Source: Sphingobacterium detergens | Lineage (GTDB): Bacteria > Bacteroidota > Bacteroidia > Sphingobacteriales > Sphingobacteriaceae | Assembly (NCBI RefSeq): GCF_003610355.1 | Contig: NZ_RAPY01000006.1 | Coordinates: 62,001 to 126,000, forward strand | Length of the DNA: 64,000 nucleotides | Reading direction: 5' to 3' | Part shown: positions 17,516-27,495 of the stretch, piece by piece | Position numbering within the stretch: the first letter of the stretch is position 1 | How the letters are laid out: every line of letters begins with the position of its first letter | Program-made: the position numbers and the translations under genes | The notes under the pieces: generated by a model | The model's input: the letters and a program-made list of their open reading frames with translations, nothing else | Database searches by the model: none | Told to the model about the DNA's origin: nothing

Positions 17516-18051
17516 GTGTGCGATTATAACTGAAATACGAAGTGCTAAAAATAAGGTAATAAATACGTTTTAGCAACGCCAGATTGTAACAAATAGGCTG
17601 TAGCAACGAGGAGGAAGGTTCTTATGTGTTTTTGTAACTAACTGATTATGTGTTTGTTTTTTGTAGGGCAATCGTTTGTGTTATCTCTCGAAGATGTACT
17701 GTAATTATTAAGCTCATAACCGTACTTGTAATCCGATAAACTCTATTTCAATTGCTATTATTCCACGGTTCTACATAGAGATATAAGCGGATCACTTAAT
17801 TATCGAAGCAAATAAGCTCGTGTTAAGGAGAGGGCAAGTTTGATTCTTCTTTGTCTTTTCTATGCTTTTAACACTTATTTTAGACGGAGATAAAACGAAC
17901 TTCATGCGTGTTTATCCGAATGAGGTTCGTATAAGGTCCCTATGAAGTCCCTGTTAGTCTACTTTCAGTTCATAGATTGTTAGCTAGAAGTTCGCTGTTC
18001 AAAACACAGTATAGCTATGCGGGATTCGAATGAAGACGGCTGTTGAGAAAA
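17516..18051. other. Intergenic region without recognised genes
   Basis: About 540 bp lie between the start of the leftward GH20 gene and the terminator of the ruvA unit. It should contain the GH20 promoter. I saw no ORF with family signal, no repeat array and no RNA gene. Confidence 0.4.
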
Positions 18052-18079
18052 TAAAAAAAGGAACCCGAAAGTTCCTTTT
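18052..18079 (-). terminator. Intrinsic terminator downstream of ruvA
   Basis: AAAAGGAAC and GTTCCTTTT (18056-18064, 18071-18079) form a 9-bp stem with a six-base loop. The minus-strand reading ends in a run of seven Ts. Confidence 0.8.
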
Positions 18080-18175
18080 ATAGTATGAGTTATATATTTT
18101 GTTCTGTGTGTAGCGATGAATCAGATCAACAGAGTGTTCGTCAGCGGATCAACAAACAAACCATGATATCCCATT

Positions 18176-18757
18176 TTATAGCCTCTTTAGTGCTAATTTG
18201 ATCATATCCTCTACAGAAAGGTTGCTTTCTGTTTTTAAAATGGTGTTCAATACCTTTTCAGCTGCCACTTTGTTGAAGCCTAGCATAACCAATGCAGACA
18301 AAGCTTCGTCTGGGACGGATTGCGATTGAATTGTTGTCGAGAGCGTTTCCACACCTTGTTTTTTCAATTTATCCTGAAGTTCCAGGATCAGACGCTGTGC
18401 TGTTTTAGGGCCGATTCCTTTAATTTTCTGAATTAAGGCAACCTGACCATTGACAATGGCGGACTGTATTTCATCAGGTGTATTGGATGAGAGTATCATT
18501 CGACCCGTATTGGGGCCGATGCCTGAAACCGAAATCAGATTCTCGAACAGCTTCTTTTCGCCTTCCGTGGCAAAGCCATACAGTGTGTAGGAATCCTCCC
18601 TGACTTGCAGCGAAATAAATAATTTGCAGTTTTCCTGATCCTTGATTTGGGAAAAGGTATAAAGAGAGATGTGAACATAGTAGCCAATCCCACTCACGTC
18701 GATAACAACATGAGTGGGGGCTTTATATGCTAATTTTCCATTGAAATATTCGTACAT
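18176..18757 (-). CDS. ruvA: Holliday junction branch migration protein RuvA
   Basis: RuvA binds four-way junctions and loads the RuvB helicase. The 193-residue sequence starts MYEYFNGKLAYKAPTHVVIDVSGIGYYVH, the usual OB-fold N-terminus, and has helix-hairpin-helix motifs ENLISVSGIGPNTGRMIL and IQKIKGIGPKTAQRLILEL in the middle. A C-terminal domain III for RuvB contact ends in SVEDMIKLALKRL. Length is normal. It lies 33 bp downstream of the malic enzyme gene on the same strand and ends before a hairpin terminator. Confidence 0.97.
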   Translation of the reverse strand: MYEYFNGKLAYKAPTHVVIDVSGIGYYVHISLYTFSQIKDQENCKLFISLQVREDSYTLYGFATEGEKKLFENLISVSGIGPNTGRMILSSNTPDEIQSAIVNGQVALIQKIKGIGPKTAQRLILELQDKLKKQGVETLSTTIQSQSVPDEALSALVMLGFNKVAAEKVLNTILKTESNLSVEDMIKLALKRL

Positions 18758-18790
18758 AGTAATACGAATATAGGAAGATTTTAAGCGATT

Positions 18791-21073
18791 CTATAAATTT
18801 TTAAGATGAGCTTGAACATCAACTACGGCAATAGTCACCATGTTGACAATTTCACGTACAGAGCTATCCAATTGCAGTACATGGATCGGCTTGTTCATAC
18901 CCAAAAGAATAGGACCTACAGCTTCCGCTTCACCGACTTCTTGTAATAGTTTATAGGCGATATTACCTGATTCCAGGTTAGGGAAAACAAGCGTATTTGC
19001 CGATTGTCCATTTAAACAACTGAATGGGAAATTGTCAGTTAACATATCGCTGTTTAAGGCGAAGTTAGCTTGTAGATCACCATCAGCAATGATGTCAGGA
19101 TGTTGGTCGTGAATAATCTGCGCTGCTGCTCTTACTTTGGTTGGTGTTTTTCCTTCACTGGAACCAAAATTAGAGTAAGACAATAATGCAATGCGCGGTT
19201 GGATATTCATACGTTTAACAGCTTTGTCCAAAAGCAAGGTGATATCAGCCAATTCTTGTGCAGTAGGATCCTCATTCACGGTCGTATCGCCCATGAAAAT
19301 AGGTCCTTTTTTGGTTAACATCATATACATACCTGCTACGCGGCTGCCCGGCTTAGCACCGATAACGTGTAAAGCTGGACGAATGGTGTTTGCATAATTT
19401 TTGGTCATACCAGAAATCAATGTATCTGCTTCGCCAAACTCAACCAAAGAAGCACCGAAATAGTTGCGGTCAAACATCAGCTTGCGCGCGTCGTAACGAG
19501 AGATCCCTCTACGTTGTCTTTTGTTATAAAGGTGCTCGATGAATTTTTTTGAACGCTCTGTTTCTCCATCAACCTCAGCAACTGGGTCGATAATTTCTAC
19601 ACCATCTAATTCAAAAGCATACTCTTGGATCAGACGTTGGATTTTCTCTTTCTTACCTAAAAGAATTGGAAGCGCAATGCCTTCTTCTTTTACGATTTGA
19701 GCAGCACGTAATGTTTTGTAATTATCTGCTTCAGCAAAGACAACACGTTTTGGATCTCTTTTAGCTGCCATCGTTAAATTGCGCATGATCGCATCATCTT
19801 TACCCAGACGTTTACGCAATGCATCGCGGTATTTATCCCAATCTTCGATTGCTGTTTTCGCTACACCAGATTCGATCGCTGCTTTTGCTACAGCCATAGA
19901 AACCTCTGTGATCAAACGTGGATCGGTCGGTTTAGGAATAATATATTCTTCAGAGAATTTTAAGTTGCTGGTATTGTAAGCTTGATTGACTTCTTCCGGA
20001 ACTGGTTGTTTCGCTAGATCAGCAATCGCACGTACTGCCGCAATTTTCATCTCCTCATTAATTGCTGTTGCGCGCACATCCAAAGCACCACGGAAAATGT
20101 AAGGGAAACCCAATACGTTGTTTACCTGATTTGGGTAATCCGAACGGCCAGTACCCATGATAATATCACTGCGGGTGGCCATCGCTAAATCGTAAGCAAT
20201 CTCCGGATTTGGATTGGCCATTGCCAAAACAATTGGATTAGGAGCCATTGATAACAACATCTCTGCTGACATGACATCCGCAGCCGACAATCCGATAAAT
20301 ACATCCGAGTCTTTTACAGCATCTGCTAGGGTATGGATATCGCGATCAGTAGCGTATTGTGCTTTCATGCTATCCAGATTTTCTCTATCTGTACGGATAA
20401 CACCTTTACTGTCTAGCATCACAATGTTTTCTTTGCTTGCGCCTACAGAAATATACATTGCTGTACAAGACATTGCAGCAGCACCGGCACCATTAACGAC
20501 GATTTTTACTTTGGAGATATCTTTTCCGATAATTTCACAGGCATTGATCAAGGCTGCACCCGAAATGATCGCTGTACCGTGTTGATCATCGTGCATAACG
20601 GGAATCGTCATTTCCTCTTTCAGGCGACGCTCAATTTCAAAACATTCAGGAGCTTTGATATCTTCCAGGTTGATACCTCCGAAAGTTGGCTCCAATGCTT
20701 TTACAATTTTCACGAACTCGTCAACATTTTTGGTGTCCACTTCAATGTCAAATACATCGATGTCAGCAAAAATTTTGAACAATAAACCTTTTCCTTCCAT
20801 GACCGGTTTACCTGCTTGAGCGCCGATATCACCTAGGCCCAATACAGCTGTACCGTTACTGATAACAGCAACAAGGTTCCCTTTTGCGGTATATTTATAA
20901 GCATCTTCTTTATTCTCGGCAATAGCCAAACATGGCTCCGCTACGCCAGGAGAATATGCTAATGATAAGTCTCTTTGCGAATTTGTTGGTTTTGTCGGAA
21001 CAACAGCTATTTTTCCAGGTCTACCCATTGAGTGGTAATTTAACGCTGCCTGTTTACGATTAGTGTTACTCAT
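18791..21073 (-). CDS. maeB: NADP-dependent malic enzyme with phosphotransacetylase-like C-terminal domain
   Basis: The 760-residue protein is the MaeB-type fusion. Residues ~1-420 are malic enzyme (malate to pyruvate and CO2 with NADPH formation): YSPGVAEPCLAI, NGTAVLGLGDIG, HDDQHGTAIISGAALINA and the nucleotide loop VVNGAGAAAMSC. Residues ~430-760 resemble phosphate acetyltransferase (FAEADNYKTLRAAQ, FGASLVEFGEADTLISGMT), a part that is regulatory and binds acetyl-CoA in studied homologues. Normal fusion length. A -7 like element lies 25 bp before the start. ruvA follows on the same strand. Confidence 0.95.
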   Translation of the reverse strand: MSNTNRKQAALNYHSMGRPGKIAVVPTKPTNSQRDLSLAYSPGVAEPCLAIAENKEDAYKYTAKGNLVAVISNGTAVLGLGDIGAQAGKPVMEGKGLLFKIFADIDVFDIEVDTKNVDEFVKIVKALEPTFGGINLEDIKAPECFEIERRLKEEMTIPVMHDDQHGTAIISGAALINACEIIGKDISKVKIVVNGAGAAAMSCTAMYISVGASKENIVMLDSKGVIRTDRENLDSMKAQYATDRDIHTLADAVKDSDVFIGLSAADVMSAEMLLSMAPNPIVLAMANPNPEIAYDLAMATRSDIIMGTGRSDYPNQVNNVLGFPYIFRGALDVRATAINEEMKIAAVRAIADLAKQPVPEEVNQAYNTSNLKFSEEYIIPKPTDPRLITEVSMAVAKAAIESGVAKTAIEDWDKYRDALRKRLGKDDAIMRNLTMAAKRDPKRVVFAEADNYKTLRAAQIVKEEGIALPILLGKKEKIQRLIQEYAFELDGVEIIDPVAEVDGETERSKKFIEHLYNKRQRRGISRYDARKLMFDRNYFGASLVEFGEADTLISGMTKNYANTIRPALHVIGAKPGSRVAGMYMMLTKKGPIFMGDTTVNEDPTAQELADITLLLDKAVKRMNIQPRIALLSYSNFGSSEGKTPTKVRAAAQIIHDQHPDIIADGDLQANFALNSDMLTDNFPFSCLNGQSANTLVFPNLESGNIAYKLLQEVGEAEAVGPILLGMNKPIHVLQLDSSVREIVNMVTIAVVDVQAHLKNL

Positions 21074-21097
21074 TACGATTTTATTAATTTAAGGCTA

Positions 21098-21105
21098 CAA
21101 ATCTA
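21098..21105 (-). promoter_or_regulatory. Candidate -7 element before maeB
   Basis: On the minus strand this reads TAGATTTG, an exact TAnnTTTG match 25 bp before the maeB start. No TTG sits at the expected distance, so the call is weak. Confidence 0.3.
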
Positions 21106-21166
21106 TCATTCTTTTTGATATTTGGAAATATTTGCCAATATCTTATTATAAATAGACAATAATATG

Positions 21167-22612
21167 TTATTTTAAAATGTCCAGCAATTTAAACATTTGC
21201 TTGCGCATATTGGACCCTGATCCCGAATAATTATTGACCAATAGCGTATAAGTAAATGATTGCCCATTTTTATTGGTGTGAACACCGGTATAGCCCAGTA
21301 CGCCACCGATTGTTCCACTCTTCATCTTCATGTCGTTGTAGGTCGGCAGACTTTCGTAGAATACAGGATACCAATTTTGCTTTTGTGCATACTGCATGAT
21401 TTTGTTCATGGCGAGTGTGGTGACCCTATTTTGCGGCGAAAGCCCCGAACCATCCATACTATTGAGTTCACTTGGCTTGATTCCTAATTTGGCGTTCCAA
21501 TACTTCTGTATGTAATTGGCCCCATCATCCGTTCCTGTTTTTCCTGCAGTGGTATAGGCAATCGCTTTTAATAGGGCTTCCCCATAGAGGTTGATGCTTT
21601 TTTGGTTAAACCAATAGACAATTTTATCCATGGTAGGAGATAGGTGCACATCCAGTGTTTGCTTTTGGGATACGTCTATTGAATCCATCTTCGCCCCTGT
21701 TGCGGGTGGCTGGATTGCAAGGATGCCCTGTTTGTTGAGACCTTCATTCAGTTGAAAAGCCAGATCGTATGCAGGGTCGGGAGAAGCGAGCTCGATGGTT
21801 TTCTTCAAATCCTGACCATAAGTACCGCGGACAAATATCTTGGTAGAATAAGGCGCTGCATAGGCATAGACATTGTCTCCACTGCCTGCTCTGCCTGTTG
21901 TGGTTTCATTGATAATGTTCAGGTAAGGAGCTCGTGTCGTGTCTTGGATAATTTCAGCTTTTGCACCAACTTTGGCTGCTGGACTAAAATCAATTCCAAA
22001 AGCATTTTCATGCCAGTTGAGTGATGAAATGCCGGCACCGTAATAATTACCCATATCTGTCCAGATCCATCCTCCAGGGAGTTGATTGCCGTTATAGAGG
22101 CGGTCATCGGCAATAACTGCTCCATTGATACTTCGTATCCCAGCTTTTTGAATAGCTGCGATCCATTTGTTCAGCACGATAGCCGCTTTGGTCTCCGGGT
22201 AACGGTCGCTGCCCAAGGTAGGATCACCAGTCCCTGTTACAATGATGTTGCCATTCAGGACGCCGGTTTCATCTATGGTACCGGTATAGTATAGGGTGGT
22301 TTTAAATTGATAATTCTTGCCCAGAAAATCTAATGCCGTAGCCGCGGTAATCACTTTCATGGTGGAAGCTGTGGCTAGCCCGATATTTTCATTGACAGCA
22401 TAGATAGTCTGTCCTGTCTTTCCGTCAAATACCGTTAAAGAACTGATACCGTTTTTTACGTTTTCCTGATTTTGAAACTGATTGAATGCGTCTTGGATTT
22501 TGGCTCGGATATCCTGTGCAAATAAAGAACTTGTCATGCCGGTCAGTGCATAGGTCGATAGTGCAATGGAATATAATGCAAATTTTTTCATCCGTTTTAA
22601 TTTGTTTTTCAT
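21167..22612 (-). CDS. dacB: D-alanyl-D-alanine carboxypeptidase/endopeptidase (PBP4, S13 family)
   Basis: This exported penicillin-binding protein trims or cuts peptidoglycan peptides. The 481-residue sequence has a signal peptide ending in TGMTSSLFAQ, the SxxK motif TASTMK with S83 and K86, the S13-type second motif DGSGLSPQNR, and the K-S-G motif in MKMKSGTIGG. The inserted domain between the first two motifs is typical of PBP4 (GDPTLGSDRYP, WIWTDMGNYYGAGISSLNWHEN). A second ATG at 22591 gives MKKFALYS and may be the true start. It stands alone, with a 294-bp spacer before the divergent aminopeptidase gene. Confidence 0.93.
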   Translation of the reverse strand: MKNKLKRMKKFALYSIALSTYALTGMTSSLFAQDIRAKIQDAFNQFQNQENVKNGISSLTVFDGKTGQTIYAVNENIGLATASTMKVITAATALDFLGKNYQFKTTLYYTGTIDETGVLNGNIIVTGTGDPTLGSDRYPETKAAIVLNKWIAAIQKAGIRSINGAVIADDRLYNGNQLPGGWIWTDMGNYYGAGISSLNWHENAFGIDFSPAAKVGAKAEIIQDTTRAPYLNIINETTTGRAGSGDNVYAYAAPYSTKIFVRGTYGQDLKKTIELASPDPAYDLAFQLNEGLNKQGILAIQPPATGAKMDSIDVSQKQTLDVHLSPTMDKIVYWFNQKSINLYGEALLKAIAYTTAGKTGTDDGANYIQKYWNAKLGIKPSELNSMDGSGLSPQNRVTTLAMNKIMQYAQKQNWYPVFYESLPTYNDMKMKSGTIGGVLGYTGVHTNKNGQSFTYTLLVNNYSGSGSNMRKQMFKLLDILK

Positions 22613-22682
22613 TTGCGATGAAGCTATCAGATTTACTCATTCCCCTATGGGATTATTCATTCATAATTTGTTTTTTAATTGC

Positions 22683-22717
22683 ATTCATGAACTCGTTTCG
22701 CTCGGTTTGAATAAATC
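22683..22717 (+). repeat. Copy of a dispersed intergenic repeat
   Basis: ATTCATGAACTC at 22683-22694 is identical to 56473-56484 and is followed, as there, by CGTTT- and TCGGTTT-like runs. It lies in the dacB-pepP spacer, which also holds a small palindrome CGGACC/GGTCCG at 22747-22764 and no gene. Confidence 0.4.
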
Positions 22718-22906
22718 ATGATGGTTTCATTAACATGTAATTTCGTCGGACCTTATACGGTCCGGTTATTTGATATTCTACATTTGGTGCGATGGGCGTA
22801 CAACTTTAATGTATGCATATACGCGTTGACTTGTTTGTTTTATTTGGCTTAAAGTTAGGCATTCGACCCTAAAAAATCCTAACTTGCATAAAATTGTATA
22901 GACGAC

Positions 22907-24682
22907 ATGAAGCATATCGAAAAATTAGCTGCTATTCGTGAGGCTATGAAGATTCAAGGAATCGATGGATATATTATCCCATCATCAGATCCTCATATCA
23001 GTGAATATTTACCAGAACGTTACAAATGTATTGCTTGGGCATCAGGGTTTACAGGATCTGCAGGTACCTTGGCAATCACACAAGATTTTGCGGGTCTTTG
23101 GACAGATTCCCGTTATTTTGTCCAGGCAGTGGAGCAATTGGAAGGAACCGGTTTTGAATTGGTTAAACTGAAAGTCCAGGCAGCGGCGGAGTATGCGGAT
23201 TGGTTAGGAGAGAAATTGAATGCAGGAGCGAAGGTTGCTTTTGACGGAAATCTGGCGTCACTCTTGGTGGCTCAATCCGTCAAAGGAGTCTTGGAACCCT
23301 TGGATATTCAGGTGGATGGTCATGTTGATTTACTCGCTGATTTATGGGAAGGTAGACCAGAGCTGCCAAAAGCGCAGGCCTACTTGTTGCCGGAAAGTAC
23401 AACAGGACAATCTACCGTGGCGAAGATTGAAGCTGTAAGGGCTGAAATGAAGAAAAATCGGACCGATGCACATTTAATATCTTCTTTAGATGATCTTGCT
23501 TGGCTACTTAATATCCGTGGTCAGGATGTACCTTGCAATCCAGTTGTTTTGGGATTCGTATTGATCACTGCTGATACTGCGACACTTTACATCGAACCAT
23601 CGAAATTGAGCGCCGAAACCGTTGCTGAATTAGGAAGCTATGGCGTTGAAATCGCTGCATACGACAATATCTATCACACGATCGAGACATTGCAGGCAAA
23701 GGCTATCTTGATTGACCCAAAACGCACCTGCTTTGCGATGTTTGATAGCGTTCCAGAAAGCATTAAAATAGTCGAAAAAATAAATCCTTCTACGACTTTA
23801 AAAGCAATTAAGAATAAAGTAGAAGTTGAAAATAACAGGCATACTTTTGTAAAAGACGGTGTTGCACTTACCAAGTTTTTTAAATGGTTGGAAGAAAACG
23901 TTGCCAGCGAAGAGCTGTCTGAACTTTCTATTGCAGATAAATTGCGTGGATTTCGTGAGAGCCAAGAGGGATTTGTTGATGTTTCTTTCACAACAATTGC
24001 AGGCTACCTGGACCATGGTGCATTGCCACATTATTCGGCGAATGAGAAATCCAATTATACTTTACGTCCAAAGGGCTTGTTGTTAGTGGACTCTGGTGGC
24101 CAATATAAAACAGGTACAACGGATATTACACGAGTTGTTTCGCTCGGCGGACTTACCCAGGAGGAAAAGGAGGACTATACTTTGGTGCTGAAAGGTACAA
24201 TAGAGGGGTCGCAGGCAATTTTTCCTGTAGGCACCCGTGGTTATCAAATCGATGCGATTACTCGCCGTCCATTGTGGGAGACCTTGCGCAATTATGGTCA
24301 CGGTACAGGCCATGGCGTTGGATTTTTCTTAAATGTACATGAAGGACCGCAGACATTTAATGCTGCTGCGATAGATGTTGCTGTTGAACCGGGTATGATC
24401 ACCTCCATTGAACCTGGTCTATACCGTGTTGGCAAGCATGGTATCCGCATCGAGAATTTGGTGTTGACGCGTAAGGCAGGTTCCTCGGAATTCGGCGACT
24501 TCTTGGATTTTGAGACATTGACAATATGTTATATTGCGACAGACTTGATTGAGAAATCGCTGTTGGAAAAAAGACATCTTTCGTGGCTGAATAATTATAA
24601 TCAATGGGTATTTGATCAATTATCAACGCATCTCTCAAGTGAAGAAAAGAATTGGCTGGCCGACAAATGTAAGGCGATATAA
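22907..24682 (+). CDS. Xaa-Pro aminopeptidase (M24B family)
   Basis: The 591-residue protein resembles eukaryotic-type aminopeptidase P, cutting the N-terminal residue before proline. Two creatinase-like N-terminal domains (IDGYIIPSSDPHISEYLPERYK; GLWTDSRYFVQA) precede the pita-bread catalytic domain. Metal ligands are visible in LLLVDSGGQYKTGTTDITR (two Asp), the HGTGHGVG region (His), SIEPGLY (Glu) and GIRIENLVL (Glu). No signal peptide is seen, so it is cytosolic. A strong terminator follows directly. Length matches the long three-domain form common in Bacteroidota. Confidence 0.95.
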   Translation: MKHIEKLAAIREAMKIQGIDGYIIPSSDPHISEYLPERYKCIAWASGFTGSAGTLAITQDFAGLWTDSRYFVQAVEQLEGTGFELVKLKVQAAAEYADWLGEKLNAGAKVAFDGNLASLLVAQSVKGVLEPLDIQVDGHVDLLADLWEGRPELPKAQAYLLPESTTGQSTVAKIEAVRAEMKKNRTDAHLISSLDDLAWLLNIRGQDVPCNPVVLGFVLITADTATLYIEPSKLSAETVAELGSYGVEIAAYDNIYHTIETLQAKAILIDPKRTCFAMFDSVPESIKIVEKINPSTTLKAIKNKVEVENNRHTFVKDGVALTKFFKWLEENVASEELSELSIADKLRGFRESQEGFVDVSFTTIAGYLDHGALPHYSANEKSNYTLRPKGLLLVDSGGQYKTGTTDITRVVSLGGLTQEEKEDYTLVLKGTIEGSQAIFPVGTRGYQIDAITRRPLWETLRNYGHGTGHGVGFFLNVHEGPQTFNAAAIDVAVEPGMITSIEPGLYRVGKHGIRIENLVLTRKAGSSEFGDFLDFETLTICYIATDLIEKSLLEKRHLSWLNNYNQWVFDQLSTHLSSEEKNWLADKCKAI

Positions 24683-24688
24683 CAATTT

Positions 24689-24734
24689 AAATAGAAATAG
24701 GAACCTGTATCTTGCGGGGTCCTATTTCTATTTT
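24689..24734 (+). terminator. Intrinsic terminator after the aminopeptidase gene
   Basis: Arms 24689-24702 and 24720-24733 (AAATAGAAATAGGA and its exact complement) form a 14-bp stem starting 7 bp after the stop codon, ending in TTTT. Confidence 0.8.
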
Positions 24735-24849
24735 CAACTAAGATAGGTTGCCCATAATTAAAGGTTTAATAGCATATTCGGGTAAGTAATAATGTCCCTA
24801 ACTAAACAAACCTCTGAAGGCAATTGCTTCTGTTGAGTATGAGAATTTT

Positions 24850-25257
24850 TTAATTGCTCTGTCTCAGAATTTCATATAACAATTCCTTACCAAAAGGCTT
24901 CAAGATAAAATCACTTATAAAAGGGTAGTTTGCCAGTTGTTCCTGATCACTTTTACTTGTGGAAGAGCTGATGATAAAAATCTTGGTTTGATTAATGAAA
25001 TCGGGCTTATCTTCTAAAACGTCCATCAATTCCCAACCCGTCATAAAAGGCATATTGATATCAACAAATAATATGGGTTGCCCCAAAGATGTACTGATAT
25101 CATGCGTGTCTAAAAAATCCAATGCATCCAATGCATTCTTAAAAGGGTGAAATTCAATAGGGTAATCCGAGAATCCTTGAAGCATATAGCCGAAAATAGT
25201 GCGTAATATTGCATTGTCGTCTATGAGGATGATTTTTCTTTTATTTTCCTGATTCAT
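24850..25257 (-). CDS. Single-domain response regulator
   Basis: The 135-residue protein is a lone receiver domain with the acidic pair D13-D14, phospho-acceptor D66 in ILFVDINMP, the SST segment and the lysine in FILKPFG. It has no output domain, so it must act by protein contact or as a relay. Its ATG overlaps the stop of the kinase gene by one base (TAATG), so it is almost certainly the kinase's partner. It could be part of a phosphorelay whose output lies elsewhere. Confidence 0.9.
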   Translation of the reverse strand: MNQENKRKIILIDDNAILRTIFGYMLQGFSDYPIEFHPFKNALDALDFLDTHDISTSLGQPILFVDINMPFMTGWELMDVLEDKPDFINQTKIFIISSSTSKSDQEQLANYPFISDFILKPFGKELLYEILRQSN

Positions 25258-27131
25258 TACGTTCTTTCTAAAAATTTGACGGAAAAGATACTGCCTTCGT
25301 TTGGTTCACTTTGTACATCTATTTTACCTCCCAGTGACTCCACCTGATAGCGTGTGAGAAATAATCCGATACCCTTACTCTCAAAACCACGATGGAAAAC
25401 TTTCTTGAACATGAAAAGCTGCGATTTATATTTAGGTAGATTGATGCCTAGTCCATTGTCCTTTACAGTTAGCAATGTGCCGTCCTCTACCATGGAAGTG
25501 CTGATTTCAATATGTGGTGCTTTGCCTGGCGCTGTAAACCGAAGGGAGTTGCTGATGAGATTACTTAGAATGCTCTCCAGATAGATTTTGGGGTAATGAA
25601 TATGTTTTACATTGAATTCTACTGAAATCATCGCATTCTTCAATTGTATTTCCTGAATATACTGTTGTTTTACTTTCAGATATACATCGAGGAAATTGCA
25701 GTTCTCGAATACGAGCGATTTATTTGAACGTAATTCAAGGATATCGCCTAAGTCGTGTAAGGTTTCGGTGAGTTGCTCACTACTAATTTTTAAAAGATCT
25801 AAAAAATCAGCCTTCACCTTTTCATCTTTCGAAATTTTGAGTTCATCGATAAGCATTGGCATATTGCTCAAGGGGCCCTTTAGGTTATGTGCCAGGATAT
25901 TGGCAAACTCTTCCAGCTGCCTGACTTTGGTCTCAAGATCAATTTTAACTAGATCGGATTCTATTTTCTGTTGCTTTAATATCTCGATATTTTTCTTGGA
26001 TTCGGAAATATCCTGGATCTGGCTGATCAGAAACAATGGCGTATTGGCGCTGTCGAAGACAGCAGCCATGGTGACAGAGCACCATACAAAATGGCCTAGT
26101 TTATGTCGAAAACGTTTTTGTACGGTAAAGCTATCAATTTCACCCTGAATAAGCTTTTTGCGAAGCTCAATATCGCGTTCTATGTCATCTGGGTGTGTTT
26201 TTTGGGCGAATTTCATTTTCGACATTTCCTCCTGTGTATAGCCCACGATTTTTGTCAATGTATTGTTCGACTCAATACAAGAGCCATCGAGGTTTGTCAA
26301 TGCAATACCCAGACCCGAGAAATGGAATGCCTGATTGAATTTATGCTCGTTAAATCTTATTTTTTCTGTTGATTCTATCTGTTTGGTTATATCTGAAATA
26401 ACCAAGGCGACCCGGTTTTGTGTTCGGTGAATAGGCTTTATCTGCAAACTATACCACCTGTCTTTATGTTTTTCCGAAGGAGACTGAAACTCCATTTTAA
26501 ACTCACGGTCAAGCTTTAATGAATTTTGGATCAGCTGAATTGTCGGTATGGCTAGATCTGCCGGGAAAAGTTCGATCAGGCTTTTATTCAGAAATTCCTC
26601 CGGTGGATAGAATAGCAAACTTGGATCGTTTGTCCAATAATTTTTAAATACCCCTATGTCGGAGACTTCAAAAACGAGATCATTGAGCGAGGCAACCAGT
26701 AATTGAAGCTCATGTTGTTTATCTTTTAATGCCTGATTCTGATTGACAAGCTTGGAGACATCGATGAAAGACAGCAGCAGGTGGGGCTTATTTTCTTCGG
26801 TGAATGGCGTAATATGAAATACAAACCACCTAAAGGAGTCTTCTATTGCGATTCCCAGGATTGTTTCCTGATGGACTTGATTGTTGTTGAGAGCGATTTG
26901 GAAGGGGGAACGTTTCGCGCTGAGAGCGGATGCATCCTCGGGTGAATAGAATGTGATTAATTCATGTAATTTCTTGCCTTTAGCTCCATTCTCGTCCAAG
27001 GCTAAAAGCTCGCATGCGCGTGCGTTGAGATGTAACATGGTTCCATCTTCCGAAGTTGTAATCAATCCTTCTAATCCCGAACGTTGCGTTTGAGCGGAAG
27101 GTGTAGATAAAGAGTCCCGTTGCAGATGCAT
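25257..27131 (-). CDS. PAS-domain sensor histidine kinase
   Basis: The 624-residue protein has three or four PAS/PAC repeats over residues ~15-385 (SGLEGLITTSEDGTMLHLNARA; LGIALTNLDGSCIESN), a short coiled linker, and a kinase core. The phospho-acceptor is H415 in ILAHNLKGPLSNM, a variant H-box common in Bacteroidota. The ATP domain has SNLISNSLRFT (N box), DNGLGIN (G1), and KGIGLFLTRYQVESLGG (G2). No membrane helix or signal peptide is seen, so it senses a cytosolic cue. It is coupled to the downstream response regulator. The signal cannot be told from sequence. Confidence 0.93.
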   Translation of the reverse strand: MHLQRDSLSTPSAQTQRSGLEGLITTSEDGTMLHLNARACELLALDENGAKGKKLHELITFYSPEDASALSAKRSPFQIALNNNQVHQETILGIAIEDSFRWFVFHITPFTEENKPHLLLSFIDVSKLVNQNQALKDKQHELQLLVASLNDLVFEVSDIGVFKNYWTNDPSLLFYPPEEFLNKSLIELFPADLAIPTIQLIQNSLKLDREFKMEFQSPSEKHKDRWYSLQIKPIHRTQNRVALVISDITKQIESTEKIRFNEHKFNQAFHFSGLGIALTNLDGSCIESNNTLTKIVGYTQEEMSKMKFAQKTHPDDIERDIELRKKLIQGEIDSFTVQKRFRHKLGHFVWCSVTMAAVFDSANTPLFLISQIQDISESKKNIEILKQQKIESDLVKIDLETKVRQLEEFANILAHNLKGPLSNMPMLIDELKISKDEKVKADFLDLLKISSEQLTETLHDLGDILELRSNKSLVFENCNFLDVYLKVKQQYIQEIQLKNAMISVEFNVKHIHYPKIYLESILSNLISNSLRFTAPGKAPHIEISTSMVEDGTLLTVKDNGLGINLPKYKSQLFMFKKVFHRGFESKGIGLFLTRYQVESLGGKIDVQSEPNEGSIFSVKFLERT

Positions 27132-27429
27132 TATCCAACAATATTTAGGATTAATTTACTCATTTATAAGATATGAGACTGGTCTGGTCTCAATTTACAA
27201 AATTGGTAACTTTTACCACAAAATAATAAAAAAATATTAAAATAGGTAATTTTTATATAACGGGTTGCTGAGTAGGTTATTATGTGTAACACGGAAAAGA
27301 GCAAATGGTTTTGGAAGGTTTTAAATAAATCCTTTGTAAAATTAATCCAGTCAAAAATGATTTGAAAATAGGGATTTAAACTGTTGAGGAAGGTTTTATG
27401 AAAAAGAATATAAAACAGTTTTCAATTAT
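27132..27429. other. Intergenic region upstream of the kinase gene
   Basis: This AT-rich stretch holds the promoter region of the leftward kinase unit and the approach to the GH29 terminator. No ORF, repeat or RNA gene was recognised. Confidence 0.4.
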
Positions 27430-27473
27430 AAAAAAAGGACTTATGAAGACAAAACATCATAAGCCCTTTTTTT
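27430..27473 (-). terminator. Intrinsic terminator after the GH29 gene
   Basis: A/T-flanked arms around GGACTTATGA and TCATAAGCCC pair over ~16 bp with one mismatch and a 10-base loop. T-runs occur in both directions, so it may act bidirectionally, but only the leftward GH29 gene ends here. Confidence 0.8.
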
Positions 27474-27495
27474 AATAGTTATTGATCTAAACAGC

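Noticed and set aside
22747..22764. Palindrome CGGACC/GGTCCG as an operator of the dacB-pepP spacer
   Set aside because: Only six base pairs per arm and no second copy seen; chance cannot be excluded.
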